From: Mycobacterium simiae
GTDB taxonomy: Bacteria; Actinomycetota; Actinomycetes; Mycobacteriales; Mycobacteriaceae
Length of the DNA: 64,000 nt
NCBI RefSeq assembly: GCF_010727605.1
Contig: NZ_AP022568.1
Coordinates: forward strand, 2,232,001-2,296,000
Reading direction: 5' to 3'
Shown: one piece after another, positions 52,842-61,650 of the stretch
How the letters are laid out: each line of letters begins with the position of its first letter
Position numbering within the stretch: the first letter of the stretch is position 1
Made by a program: the position numbers and the translations under genes
The notes under the pieces: generated by a model
The model's database searches: none
Told to the model about the DNA's origin: nothing
Seen by the model: the letters and a program-made list of their open reading frames with translations, nothing else

Positions 52842-54343
52842 CGGGCCGGCCCGTCGGCAGCGGCGGCGGATTCCAGCGGGGCCGGGCGGCTGCCGAACAT
52901 GAAGTCGCCGGGCTCAAACCGGCGGGTCAGCTTCCAGAAGCTGCGTGCGCTGCGCGGCCACTGCGTCACCACACGGCCGTTTGCGGCGCGAAAGTAGTTG
53001 CTGCATTGGGTGGTCCATACGGTCCCGACCATCCACTGGTCGATTTTGGCGATGAACCTCGCCAGCGCCGACGGGCGCACCGCGACATAGGTTTGCCCCT
53101 TGCGCCGCAGGTATTTCAGCACGCGCACGATGTAGCGCGCTTGGGCTTCGAGCATGAAGATCACGCTGTTGGAGCCGACGTTCGTGTTGGGCCCGTACAG
53201 CATGAAGAAGTTAGGGAATCCGGGTACGGCCATCCCGAGGTAGGCGTGTGCTCCCTGCTGCCACACCGCGCGCAGTGTGGTGCCGCCCTCTCCGGTGACG
53301 TCCAACTGGCCGAGGTAGTCGGCCGCGGCGTAGCCGGTGGCGCACACCACGACGTCGACCTCGCGCTCGGTGCCATCCTCGGTTACCAGGGACCGGGCCC
53401 GCAGGTACCGAGCCGGACTGCTCACCACCTCGACGTTGGGGCGGGTCAGTGCCGGCAGGTAGTCGGAAGAGAACACCAGCCGCTTGCAGCCCATCGGGTG
53501 ATCCGGCGTCAGTTTCTGTCGCAGGTCCTCGTCGGCGACAGTCCGCTCCAGCAGGCCGAGTGCGATCGCCGTGAAATCTTGGGTTTTCGGGCTGCCGTGC
53601 TCGATCACCGAGATGTTCGCTTCGCTGCGCAACCACAGTCGGGTCCGGTACAGCTTCTTGGCCAGCGGCAAATGAGCGAAGACCCACCGCTCGCGCCGCG
53701 TGTAACGTCGGTCCGGCTTGGGCAGGATCCAGGTCGGCGAGCGTTGCACCGAGTACACCCGCTCGGCCACCTTCGCCAACTCCGGAATAAGCTGCGAGGC
53801 GGTAGATCCCGTGCCCAACACGGCCACCCGCGCGCCCGTGAGGTCGATCGAGTGATCCCAGCGCGACGAGTGCATCACGGTACCGGTGAATGGCTCCTGC
53901 TCGACGAGGTCAGGGAACAGCGGCCGGGTGAACAGACCGACGGCGGACACCACGACATCGAAACGGTGTTCGTCACCGCCGCTCGTAGTCAGACACCACC
54001 GCTGGGCCTGTTCTTCCCAACACGCCGACCGGATTTCGGTCCGCATCTTCAGGTGGGGACGCAGCCCGTGTTTATCGGCGCAGCGCGCGAAATAGGCGAG
54101 GATTTCCGGCTGCCCCGACCACAGCCGCGACCAATGCGGATTCAGGTCGAAGGAGAACGAATACAGATGCGACTTCACGTCGCAGGCCAGCCCGGGGTAG
54201 GTGTTGATCCGCCATGTTCCGCCGACGTCGTCTTCCCGATCGAAGATAGTGAAATCGTGAAACCCCGCTCTGCGCAACAGGATTCCCAACGCCAGGCCGC
54301 CGGGCCCGGCGCCGATGATGCCGACGGACAAGTCCGTTTTCAT
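52838..54343 (-). CDS. Baeyer-Villiger-type flavin monooxygenase
   Basis: A 501-residue FAD/NADPH enzyme that inserts oxygen next to a ketone. The FAD Rossmann motif GAGPGGLALG is at about residue 10, the Baeyer-Villiger fingerprint FTGTVMHSSRWD at about residue 160 and the NADPH motif LGTGSTASQLIPE shortly after. ATG 54343 is used since the longer frame to 54385 has no similarity. It is 7 bp behind the SDR gene. An EthA-like or steroid/terpenoid ketone substrate is possible. Confidence 0.92.
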   Translation of the reverse strand: MKTDLSVGIIGAGPGGLALGILLRRAGFHDFTIFDREDDVGGTWRINTYPGLACDVKSHLYSFSFDLNPHWSRLWSGQPEILAYFARCADKHGLRPHLKMRTEIRSACWEEQAQRWCLTTSGGDEHRFDVVVSAVGLFTRPLFPDLVEQEPFTGTVMHSSRWDHSIDLTGARVAVLGTGSTASQLIPELAKVAERVYSVQRSPTWILPKPDRRYTRRERWVFAHLPLAKKLYRTRLWLRSEANISVIEHGSPKTQDFTAIALGLLERTVADEDLRQKLTPDHPMGCKRLVFSSDYLPALTRPNVEVVSSPARYLRARSLVTEDGTEREVDVVVCATGYAAADYLGQLDVTGEGGTTLRAVWQQGAHAYLGMAVPGFPNFFMLYGPNTNVGSNSVIFMLEAQARYIVRVLKYLRRKGQTYVAVRPSALARFIAKIDQWMVGTVWTTQCSNYFRAANGRVVTQWPRSARSFWKLTRRFEPGDFMFGSRPAPLESAAAADGPAR

Positions 54344-54350
54344 CCCGGCC

Positions 54351-55079
54351 TCACCGAATCTGTAGGCATTGCCCACCGTCGACAACCAGCTCCGAGCCGG
54401 TAATGAACGATGCCGCCTCGGAAACCAAAAATGCGACCGCGTCGGCGATTTCGGCTGGCCGCCCCAGCCGCCCGAACATCGCCGTCGCGGTCAGGCGGCC
54501 TTGTGTGGCCGCATCGAGCATCGAGGTCGCAATCGGCCCAGGGAACACCGCGTTGACCCGGATACCGGACGGGCCCAGCTCGGCCGCCGCGGTTTGGCTC
54601 AGTCCGCGCAGCGCCCACTTCGAGGAACCGTAGGCACAGTGCGTGGGGAAGGGACGGATCGCGCCGGTGCTGCAGATGTTGACGATGGCGGGATTCTCGG
54701 CCGCTCGCAACGCGGCGAGCGCGGCCCGCATACCGAGGAACGCACCCAGACAGTTGACCCGCCAAGCGCTTTCGAAGTCTTCCGGCGTCTCGTCGGCGAG
54801 CGCGGCGCGGTGCAACACTCCGGCGTTGTTGACCAGCACGCTCAGCACACCGAATCGGTGCACAGTTTCGTCGACCACGAGCTGCCACTGTTGGGGATCG
54901 GTCACGTCGAGTTCAGCCGCAACGACCTCGTCATCGCCCAACTCGACGACCTTGGCCGCGATGTCGTCAGCCCGCACATCGCAAGCGGTCACGGAATACC
55001 CTTCCGCGCGAAGGCGTTTGGCGATGGCCCAGCCCTGCCCGCCCGCTGCGCCGGTGACGAGTGCGACGCGCTGGCTCAT
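54351..55079 (-). CDS. Short-chain dehydrogenase/reductase
   Basis: A 242-residue classical SDR: TGAAGGQG cofactor loop, an Asp after strand 2 (TACDVRAD) that favours NAD+, LVNNAGVLH, and the catalytic Ser, YxxxK (CSTGAI, YGSSK). It oxidises an alcohol to a ketone or the reverse. It would supply the ketone for the neighbouring monooxygenase. ATG overlaps the SnoaL-like gene by 4 bp. Confidence 0.92.
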   Translation of the reverse strand: MSQRVALVTGAAGGQGWAIAKRLRAEGYSVTACDVRADDIAAKVVELGDDEVVAAELDVTDPQQWQLVVDETVHRFGVLSVLVNNAGVLHRAALADETPEDFESAWRVNCLGAFLGMRAALAALRAAENPAIVNICSTGAIRPFPTHCAYGSSKWALRGLSQTAAAELGPSGIRVNAVFPGPIATSMLDAATQGRLTATAMFGRLGRPAEIADAVAFLVSEAASFITGSELVVDGGQCLQIR

Positions 55080-55474
55080 GACGACGACACCTCGGGACTA
55101 TCGGCCAGGCCGTGGCTGGTGATGAATTCGCAGCATCGGCGCGCAAAGCGCCACCGCCCGTCGCGGCGGACGAGGCGATCGTCGTACCGCGCCGGCCGCA
55201 GCTGCTGATCACCGGCCCGGACGAACAGCACCTGGGTGCGTGCGGTCGCGGTGTCGCCGCCGACCTCGATGCGCGACACTCCCGTCATGTGCAACCCGCG
55301 GGGTGCATCCCCGAACATCTTGGCCAGAGCCTCGTGGCCTGCGAAAGAGCGTCCGTACACCACGAATTCACCGTCGTCGGTGAACAGCTGCAGGCATTCG
55401 TCGATGTCGCCGGCATCGAGAGCGAGGGCGTAGCCGGCGATCAGTTCGCGGATCGCGGCGTGGTCGTCGGTCAT
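55076..55474 (-). CDS. SnoaL/NTF2-like protein
   Basis: A 132-residue protein of the SnoaL-like polyketide-cyclase/dehydratase fold (IRELIAGYALALDAGDIDECLQLF at the start, YGRSFAGHEALAKMFGDAPR in the middle). Members include ketosteroid isomerases and scytalone dehydratases. An isomerase or dehydratase step on the pathway substrate is plausible. It overlaps both neighbours by 4 bp. Confidence 0.85.
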   Translation of the reverse strand: MTDDHAAIRELIAGYALALDAGDIDECLQLFTDDGEFVVYGRSFAGHEALAKMFGDAPRGLHMTGVSRIEVGGDTATARTQVLFVRAGDQQLRPARYDDRLVRRDGRWRFARRCCEFITSHGLADSPEVSSS

Positions 55475-56217
55475 TGTCCGGTTGCCTCGCGCAGGTGCTC
55501 GATCGCCCCGCGACGCAGGGCCTGCGACTCCGCGGCCAGGGTGATCATCTGGAAGCCCAGCTGCGCCATGGCGTGGCCGGTTTCGCCATCATTGGCGTGA
55601 ATGCCAGTGACCAGGCCGGCTTGTGTGGCGACCCGATGGATACCCACGATGGCGTCCAGCACGTCGGGGTGTCGGGTGGACCCGACGGGCGGGTGACCCA
55701 TCGAGATCGCCAAATCGGCAGGCCCGACGTAAATTCCGGCGAGGCCGTCGACCGCGCAGATCTCGGCGAGCTGGTCGAATGCCGCCGCGGTCTCGATCAT
55801 CGCGAACACGCTCACCGTCGTTTCGTGGACGGCAGGGTCGAGGCCGAGGCCGGCGCGCAGCGGACCGAAACTGCGGACGCCCCGCGGCGGGTAGCGGGTG
55901 GCGGCCACGGCCGCCGCGGCCTGTTCGGCCGATTCGATCATCGCGATGAAGACCGCGTCGGCGCCGGCGTCGAGCACCCGGCCGATCGGGGCGGAGTCGG
56001 CGTTGGGCAAGCGCACCGCGGTGGCGATCCGAATGTGCTCGAGACGCCGCAGCAGGCCGGCGATGTCGGCGTCGTCGAGGTAGCCGTGCTGGGCATCGAA
56101 TCCCACGTAATGGTATCCGGCGCGGGCGAATTCCTCCGGCCCGATCAGCGCCGGCCCGGTGATCCAGCCACCCCAGATCGGGGTGGCCGCGTGCAGCGCT
56201 TCGTGCAAGGTGCTCAC
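55471..56217 (-). CDS. HpcH/HpaI-family aldolase
   Basis: A 248-residue class II aldolase that usually splits a 4-hydroxy-2-oxo acid into pyruvate and an aldehyde, or citramalyl-CoA-like substrates. Active-site elements are visible: His in FDAQHGYLD, Arg in AVRLPN, the metal Glu in AMIETAAAF and Asp in VGPADLA. It overlaps both neighbours by 4 bp. In this operon it should perform the carbon-carbon cleavage. Confidence 0.9.
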   Translation of the reverse strand: MSTLHEALHAATPIWGGWITGPALIGPEEFARAGYHYVGFDAQHGYLDDADIAGLLRRLEHIRIATAVRLPNADSAPIGRVLDAGADAVFIAMIESAEQAAAAVAATRYPPRGVRSFGPLRAGLGLDPAVHETTVSVFAMIETAAAFDQLAEICAVDGLAGIYVGPADLAISMGHPPVGSTRHPDVLDAIVGIHRVATQAGLVTGIHANDGETGHAMAQLGFQMITLAAESQALRRGAIEHLREATGQ

Positions 56218-57191
56218 TGCGCGATCGCGATCTTCACCCGCTCGGGAACCGGCCGGCAGGCCAGCTCGAAGGCGCCCTGGACGTCGTGGACATCGTGGAC
56301 ATCGAAGGTGTGAGTGAGGTAGCGGCCAAGTAACTCGGGATGGTCGGCGGCGAATTTGCCGGCGTCCGCGAGCACCCGTCGCCGGTCAAGTGTCACACCG
56401 GATTTCAGGGTCAAGTTGTTGCGCAGCATGAGACGCATGTTAATCGGATACGCCTCGTCGTCGGCGACCCCGAAGTAGAACACGGTGCCGCCCGGCGCGG
56501 CGGCACTGATGGCATGACCCAACGTGGCCACCTGATGTCCGACGGCTTCAATGACGACATCGGCGCGGTCGCTGGGCGAGAGTTGACTGACCCATCGATC
56601 GCTGCTGGCCCGGATGATCTCGTCGACGCCGAATGTTGTTGCCAGGCTTTGCCGGTCGACGGGGTCCACCCCGGTGACGCGGCGGGCGCCGGCGGCCTTG
56701 GCCAGGTAGGAGAACAGCAGTCCGATCGAGCCCAGTCCGATGATGGCGACGTGCCGGCCGGCTAGATCGGGCAGTTGCTCACAGGCGAAGAGCGCGCAGG
56801 CCAGCGGCTGCAGCCCGACCGCCCGCGCGGGCGTGAGCGCCGGGTCGTACCCGGCCAAGCCGTCGCCGTGGCTGATCACCCGCTCCATCAGGCCGTCGAA
56901 GCCGGAGGCCCAGCCCACCACGCGATCGCCGGGCCGGTGTTCGGGGTGCCGGCTGGCGATTACCTCGCCGGCCACTTCGTGGATGGGGAAGCCGTCCTTC
57001 TCCGCGGCGCTCAGGCCGTCGTCGCCCGGCAGCCGGCCCTTGGCGCCGCGAAAGGCCGGCAGGTCGCTGCCGCACACGCCGGCGGCCAAGAACCGCAGCA
57101 GGACCTGGCCGTCGGCCAGCTGCTCGGCGGTCTTGGCCGCGATGCAGGTCCGCTCGAACTGATAGGGCGCGATGAGCCGATAGGACCACAC
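56214..57191 (-). CDS. Zinc-type alcohol dehydrogenase (MDR family)
   Basis: A 325-residue medium-chain dehydrogenase. The catalytic zinc Cys is in GVCGSDLP and the His-Glu pair in FPIHEVAGEVI. The NAD Rossmann motif IIGLGSIGLLFSYLAKAAGA follows. The four-Cys structural zinc lobe is not visible. GTG 57191 has GGAGG upstream and starts 1 nt after the P450 stop. Confidence 0.9.
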   Translation of the reverse strand: MWSYRLIAPYQFERTCIAAKTAEQLADGQVLLRFLAAGVCGSDLPAFRGAKGRLPGDDGLSAAEKDGFPIHEVAGEVIASRHPEHRPGDRVVGWASGFDGLMERVISHGDGLAGYDPALTPARAVGLQPLACALFACEQLPDLAGRHVAIIGLGSIGLLFSYLAKAAGARRVTGVDPVDRQSLATTFGVDEIIRASSDRWVSQLSPSDRADVVIEAVGHQVATLGHAISAAAPGGTVFYFGVADDEAYPINMRLMLRNNLTLKSGVTLDRRRVLADAGKFAADHPELLGRYLTHTFDVHDVHDVQGAFELACRPVPERVKIAIAQ

Positions 57192-57192
57192 C

Positions 57193-58428
57193 TCAGACCT
57201 CCACCGGGATGTTGTTCCATCCCCATTGGAAGCTGGAGGGCAGCCGAGTGGCGGCCTCGCCGTTGATCGCGAAGTCGGGCACCCGTCTGAGCCATTCTTG
57301 TACCAACACAGTCACTTCCAGTCGAGCCAAATGAAAGCCGATGCAGAAGTGCTGGCCGCGGCCGAAGACCAGCGAGCGAGTGATGCGCCGATTCCACACG
57401 AACTCGTCGGGGTTTTCGTACTCCCGCTCGTCCCTGTTGGCCGAGGCCAGCAGGGTGATCACGCGTTGGCCCGGGTGGATGGTCTGACCGTGCAGGGTGA
57501 AGGGCCGTCGCGCCGTTCGAGCGAACCACTGCGCGGGCGCGCAGTATCGCAACATCTCCTCGCGGGCCACCGGCACGTTGGCGGCGGAATCGGCACGCAC
57601 CGTCGTCAACTGGTCGGGCCGCTGACTGAGTTCCCACAACCCGTGGGCGACGATCTTGGGCACCGTTTCGGTGCCGCCGATGAAGATGCACAGCATCTGC
57701 GTCGCGGCTTCGACGTCGGACAGGGTGCTGCCGTCGGGCAATCGGTAGCCCAGCAGTCCGTCCACCACCGGCACCGGGTGGCCGGACTGGTCGGCCCGGC
57801 GCCGCTGTACCACCGGGACCAGGTATTCCAAGTAATTCGGCCGGGCCTGCGCGGTGTCGACGCCCTCGCCGGGCGCGGCCAGACTCCCGGCGTTGACGGC
57901 GGCCAGCACCTGCGGCGCGAGTTCGGTTGCGATGCCCAATAGGTCGCACACCATGGAGGCCGCCACGATGCCGCCGTAGTCCTGGGTTAGGTCGAACGAC
58001 CCTCGGGGCAACAACTCATCGAGACGCTCGTTGGCCAGCTCCCGGATCCTGGCCTCCAGTCCGGCCACCGAGCGGGGCCGCAGCGGCGCCGAGTGTGATC
58101 GGCGGATCTCGCTGTACAGGTCGGTGTCGAACACGGCGTGAAATGGCAAGGGGTGCAAGGGTGGATCCTCGACGGGTCCGCTGTTGTGGTTGGCCAGCAC
58201 CGCCGCCGGTGGCAGCGTTCCCTCCGAGGCCACAAAGGTTCCGTCGTTGACCTCGAGCACCTGCCAGATGTCGTCGAACCGGGACACGGCGAAGGTGTCC
58301 CACTGGGGCATGTAGTAGACGGGATGCCGATCGCGCAGAATTCGGTAGTACCGCAACGGGTTTGCCATCACGTCCGCGTCGAAGGGATCGTAGGTGAAGG
58401 CCGGGTCCTCCGAGGTTGATGCGGTCAC
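57193..58428 (-). CDS. Cytochrome P450
   Basis: A 411-residue soluble bacterial P450. The heme ligand is C362 in FGRGQHFCIG, the I-helix oxygen-binding motif is GGTET and the K-helix ExxR is EMLR. GTG 58428 overlaps the NIPSNAP-like gene by 4 bp (GTGA); the longer frame to 58539 runs into that gene without similarity. It needs a ferredoxin and a reductase, and neither is encoded beside it. It would start the pathway by hydroxylating an unreactive carbon. Confidence 0.93.
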   Translation of the reverse strand: MTASTSEDPAFTYDPFDADVMANPLRYYRILRDRHPVYYMPQWDTFAVSRFDDIWQVLEVNDGTFVASEGTLPPAAVLANHNSGPVEDPPLHPLPFHAVFDTDLYSEIRRSHSAPLRPRSVAGLEARIRELANERLDELLPRGSFDLTQDYGGIVAASMVCDLLGIATELAPQVLAAVNAGSLAAPGEGVDTAQARPNYLEYLVPVVQRRRADQSGHPVPVVDGLLGYRLPDGSTLSDVEAATQMLCIFIGGTETVPKIVAHGLWELSQRPDQLTTVRADSAANVPVAREEMLRYCAPAQWFARTARRPFTLHGQTIHPGQRVITLLASANRDEREYENPDEFVWNRRITRSLVFGRGQHFCIGFHLARLEVTVLVQEWLRRVPDFAINGEAATRLPSSFQWGWNNIPVEV

Positions 58429-59129
58429 TGCAGCGGCGAAGGCGGTAGGGCCTGCAGGATCGAGTCTTCCCAGCCGTCGCGCAGGGCGGGGGCCATGCTC
58501 ATCCAGGTGACGATCTCGGCCGGTGGGCTCTCCTTCCACGACGGGTAGTGCTCAGCGAAGCAATCCCAGCCGCCGTCCAACGCCCAGTAGTGGATGACCT
58601 CGTTATAGCGAAACGTGGTGGTGAACGAACCCAGCCAGCGTTTCCCGGTGCGTTCCGACCACGGTACGTAGAGCCGCTCCAGTTCGCGGATGTAGTCGTC
58701 TTGGCGGCCGGGCTTGGTCTGCATGATCTCCTGAATGACCAGTGGCGCGCTGAATTTGGTCTCGCGCAGCTGCGCCAGCGTCTTGTTGCTGGGGCCGGGG
58801 TACATGATCCGTCCCTCACCCGAGGCGCCGATCTCGGCCAGATAGGTTGACCATTTGCCGGCCGCGGATTCGTGGCTCCCGCCGCGGGACTGGGCCGCGC
58901 CGATCCTGGCGTAGTCGGCGAACCCGTCGATCTCCCAGATGATCGTCACCTGCGGCCAGTGCCCGTTGTACGCCGTGGCTTCCCAGATCGCGAACAGCCG
59001 CGCGCCGAGCTGAGCCATCATCGGTTGGTAAGTGTCGGTGAAGACCTCGCTGAAACGGTCGCTGGACCCGGAGCCCAGGGAGATCGTCTCGTGCAGATAG
59101 AGCAGGGTGTGGCGATAGTACTTCTTCAT
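58425..59129 (-). CDS. NIPSNAP-like tandem alpha+beta barrel protein
   Basis: A 234-residue protein that appears to consist of two ferredoxin-like units. The first has LHETISLGSGSSDRFSEVF followed by WPQVTIIWEIDGF, and the second VIQEIMQTKPGRQDDYIRELE followed by EVIHYWALDGG. This is the layout of NIPSNAP/dimeric alpha-beta-barrel proteins, which can act as isomerases, monooxygenase-like enzymes or carriers. The ATG at 59129 shares one base with the stop of the preceding gene (TGATG). Role unknown; in the operon just before the P450. Confidence 0.6.
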   Translation of the reverse strand: MKKYYRHTLLYLHETISLGSGSSDRFSEVFTDTYQPMMAQLGARLFAIWEATAYNGHWPQVTIIWEIDGFADYARIGAAQSRGGSHESAAGKWSTYLAEIGASGEGRIMYPGPSNKTLAQLRETKFSAPLVIQEIMQTKPGRQDDYIRELERLYVPWSERTGKRWLGSFTTTFRYNEVIHYWALDGGWDCFAEHYPSWKESPPAEIVTWMSMAPALRDGWEDSILQALPPSPLQ

Positions 59130-59704
59130 CAGTCCAGCCGGAACGGCTCCGACTCGGGGCCGGCGCAGCTCGCCTCACACAGCAGCGTCTCGGTGGGTTC
59201 GACCAGGGCGCAAGGGATCCCGGCCGCCGCGAGAGCGTAGCTCTTGAATTTCTGTGCCGCGGCGCTGAGCACGTGCGGGGCCCGGATCATGCCACGATTG
59301 ACGCCCAACGGCCACCCGTCACCCCACAGCGCGACTTCGGTAAGGCGGTCGTCCAGCGCAGCGAAAACCCGGTCGCGTACCCGTGGGTCCGCGGCGAACG
59401 CCTCGGCACTGACGGCCAGGGTCTGACTCGCGCGGCCCGACTCGGCCGCCTCGTCCTCGGATTCGGTGTTGGCCACCCCGAGCCCAAGGATGCGCAGCGG
59501 CCGGGTGTCGCAGCTGCCCGGCAACAGCACAGTCACCTCCCAGCCCGCCATGCTGCGGTCGTAGAGCCATCCCCCGGCCGAGTGCGCGACGTCGACGGCG
59601 CTGGCCGCGACCACGTCCAGGCGATAGCGCAGACACTCACCGCGGCCGGCCGGCGCGGCACCGAGGTGTCTGCTCGGGCTGATGTCGAACGTCGGAGTGA
59701 CCAT
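59129..59704 (-). CDS. Protein of unknown function, first gene of the catabolic operon
   Basis: A 191-residue soluble protein that I cannot assign to a family. It is Ala-rich with a mixed alpha/beta pattern, has four Cys (CLRYRL, CDTRPL, IPCALV, CEASC) and no membrane helix or signal peptide. SAGGWLYDRSMAGWEVTVLLPG and WGDGWPLGVNRG are the most distinctive segments. ATG 59704 begins the run of nine coupled genes, so it is very likely needed by the pathway. Confidence 0.75.
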   Translation of the reverse strand: MVTPTFDISPSRHLGAAPAGRGECLRYRLDVVAASAVDVAHSAGGWLYDRSMAGWEVTVLLPGSCDTRPLRILGLGVANTESEDEAAESGRASQTLAVSAEAFAADPRVRDRVFAALDDRLTEVALWGDGWPLGVNRGMIRAPHVLSAAAQKFKSYALAAAGIPCALVEPTETLLCEASCAGPESEPFRLD

Positions 59705-59867
59705 CGAATCCGTTCCTCACCGCCACACCGAGGAGTGCGTGGGCTCCAAGGCAGCTGCAGCGCTTGTTATGGCTCTCAAGGGCAGGCGCCGCCTCACACA
59801 CCGGGTAACGCGGCTCATCGCACAGCGTGACACTCCCGCTGTATTTTGTAAAGGTCCTGCCGAATGG

Positions 59868-61037
59868 TCAGGGGCCCCGGCGAGCCTTGAGTTCGGCCAA
59901 TATTTCCGCGGTGTGCTGGCCCAACTCCGGGGCCACGGCGCGAGGCGTCCATGGCGTGCCGTGGAAATCCGCCGGCGTCGCGACCATCGCGACACCGGCC
60001 GCACCGTCGGGCACATCGACGATGCCGCCCGCGGCGTGAAACTGCTCATCGGCCACCACGTCTTCGAGCGAGTTGATCGGCGACCAGAAGAAATCCGGCT
60101 CTGCCGCGAAGGCCTCGGCCCATTCGTCCAGGGTCCGGGTCGCAAAGATCGCATCCAACTCGGCGATCAACTCGGGGCCGTTGGCAAACCGGGCTCGCGC
60201 GTCGCTGAATCGCGGGTCGTCGATCCAGTCGGACCGGCCGACAACGCGGCACAGCGGTGGCCAGTGCCGGTCACCTTCCAGGCCGACGATCCAGAATCGC
60301 CGACCATCGCCCGCCGCATAGTTGTTCATGCATGGATTGCCCATCGTCTCGCGTTCTCCGACCGCGATCGGTTGGCCGGTCAGCAGATAGGTGTTCAGGT
60401 CGAAGCTCACGGTGTAGGCGCCCTGGCGGTACAGGGAGGTGGTGACCAGCTGCCCCGTTCCGGTGCGTTCCCGGGCGAGCAGCGCCGCGCAGATCGCCGC
60501 CGCCAGTGTCATCCCGGCCGAGTGGTCGCCCATGCCGCCGCGCTGGAACGGCGGCGGCTGGCCGGGCCGAGTGAGCAGGTGGGCTAGCCCGGCGCGCGAC
60601 CAGAACGCAGCGACGTCATACGCGGCGCGCTCGGCGTCGGGGCCGGTCTCGCCGTACCCGGTGATCAGGCCGTAGACCAGGCGGGGGTGGTGCGCGGACA
60701 GTGATTCGTAGTCCAGGCCGAGGCGGTGCAACGCGCCGGGACGGACGTTGGTCACGAAAACGTCCGCCTCGGCGAGTAATTCGAGGGCGATGCCGCGGCC
60801 TTCGTCGGCGGTGAGGTCCAGCACGATGCTGCGCTTGTTGCGGTTGTCCATTTCGAACGGCGGATTGACGCCGAGGTCGCAGCCCAGCATCCGGCCGAAC
60901 ATCCGCCCCGGATCCCCGGCCGGCGGCTCGATCTTGATGACGTCGGCACCCCAGTCGGCCAGGATGCCGCTGGCGGCCGGACCGGCCACCCACACTCCGA
61001 GTTCGACGACCTTGAGGCCTGCTACCGGTCCTGCCAT
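59868..61037 (-). CDS. CaiB/BaiF-family CoA-transferase
   Basis: A 389-residue class III CoA-transferase. The opening VVELGVWVAGPAASGILADWGADVIKIE and the segment PPAGDPGRMFG are diagnostic, and the catalytic Asp is likely in GMGDHSAGM. It moves CoA between carboxylic acids. It is 163 bp upstream of the nine-gene operon on the same strand and may provide the CoA ester that the aldolase cleaves or that later steps use. Confidence 0.9.
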   Translation of the reverse strand: MAGPVAGLKVVELGVWVAGPAASGILADWGADVIKIEPPAGDPGRMFGRMLGCDLGVNPPFEMDNRNKRSIVLDLTADEGRGIALELLAEADVFVTNVRPGALHRLGLDYESLSAHHPRLVYGLITGYGETGPDAERAAYDVAAFWSRAGLAHLLTRPGQPPPFQRGGMGDHSAGMTLAAAICAALLARERTGTGQLVTTSLYRQGAYTVSFDLNTYLLTGQPIAVGERETMGNPCMNNYAAGDGRRFWIVGLEGDRHWPPLCRVVGRSDWIDDPRFSDARARFANGPELIAELDAIFATRTLDEWAEAFAAEPDFFWSPINSLEDVVADEQFHAAGGIVDVPDGAAGVAMVATPADFHGTPWTPRAVAPELGQHTAEILAELKARRGP

Positions 61038-61107
61038 GGCTACGTTCCTACCCCGTGGCGTCCCCGCCGCCGCGCTGCGGGTCAGTGCAGCGCGGCCAGT
61101 GGGGTGA

Positions 61108-61650
61108 CTAGAGGCCCGGCCACGGCCCGAGCGGCGCCGGCGCCTGGTTCAGGACGGGCAGGCCGGGAGCGCCACCGAAGCCCGGCGCACCACCCAGGCC
61201 GGGAGCGCCACCGAAGCCCGGAGCGCCACCCAGACCCGGCACGCCACCCAGACCCGGGGCGCCGCCCAGGCCCGGCGCACCACCCAAGCCCGGGACGCCC
61301 CCGAGACCCGGCGCGCCGCCCAGGCCCTGCAACCCAAACGGCATCTGGCCGTTGGCGAGTGAGGCGATCATCCCCGGGCACTGCGACTGAATCGCCATGC
61401 CGGCGACCATGCTGACGATGCCGGGCGGAAGACCGGAGCTGCCCGACAACTGCGAGGCGATGGACGCCAGGGTGGCGCCCGGCTTCACCAGCATCGGACA
61501 GATCGACTGTCCGATCGCGGTGAGCGAGCCGGTGGGCGGGTCGGCGTGCGCCGGCCCGGCCAGCCCGACCGCGGATAGTCCCAGTGTCATCGCGAGCGCG
61601 GGCACCGTCGCCGCAACGGCGGCGCGGCGGCGCCTGGTCAGTGCTGTCAT
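61108..61650 (-). CDS. Secreted protein with C-terminal GLGGAP hexapeptide repeats
   Basis: A 180-residue exported protein: signal peptide with RRRR and a hydrophobic core ending near [10 protein letters not shown] mature N-domain of about 70 residues carries two Cys (ICPML, QCPGM), likely a disulfide. Nine consecutive hexapeptides of the type [18 protein letters not shown] follow at residues 109-162. ATG 61650 is used rather than the upstream in-frame ATG at 61689 because it starts the signal peptide, with GGGGGG upstream. The function is unknown; a surface or cell-wall protein is likely. Confidence 0.8.
   Translation of the reverse strand: MTALTRRRRAAVAATVPALAMTLGLSAVGLAGPAHADPPTGSLTAIGQSICPMLVKPGATLASIASQLSGSSGLPPGIVSMVAGMAIQSQCPGMIASLANGQMPFGLQGLGGAPGLGGVPGLGGAPGLGGAPGLGGVPGLGGAPGFGGAPGLGGAPGFGGAPGLPVLNQAPAPLGPWPGL
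61165..61326. repeat. Nine 18-bp tandem units encoding GLGGAP-type hexapeptides
   Basis: Imperfect tandem repeats with an 18-bp period inside the secreted-protein gene. Repeat number is likely to vary between strains. Confidence 0.75.

Noticed and set aside
61165..61326. Short tandem repeats as a CRISPR array
   Set aside because: 18-bp in-frame units without spacers that encode a hexapeptide repeat.
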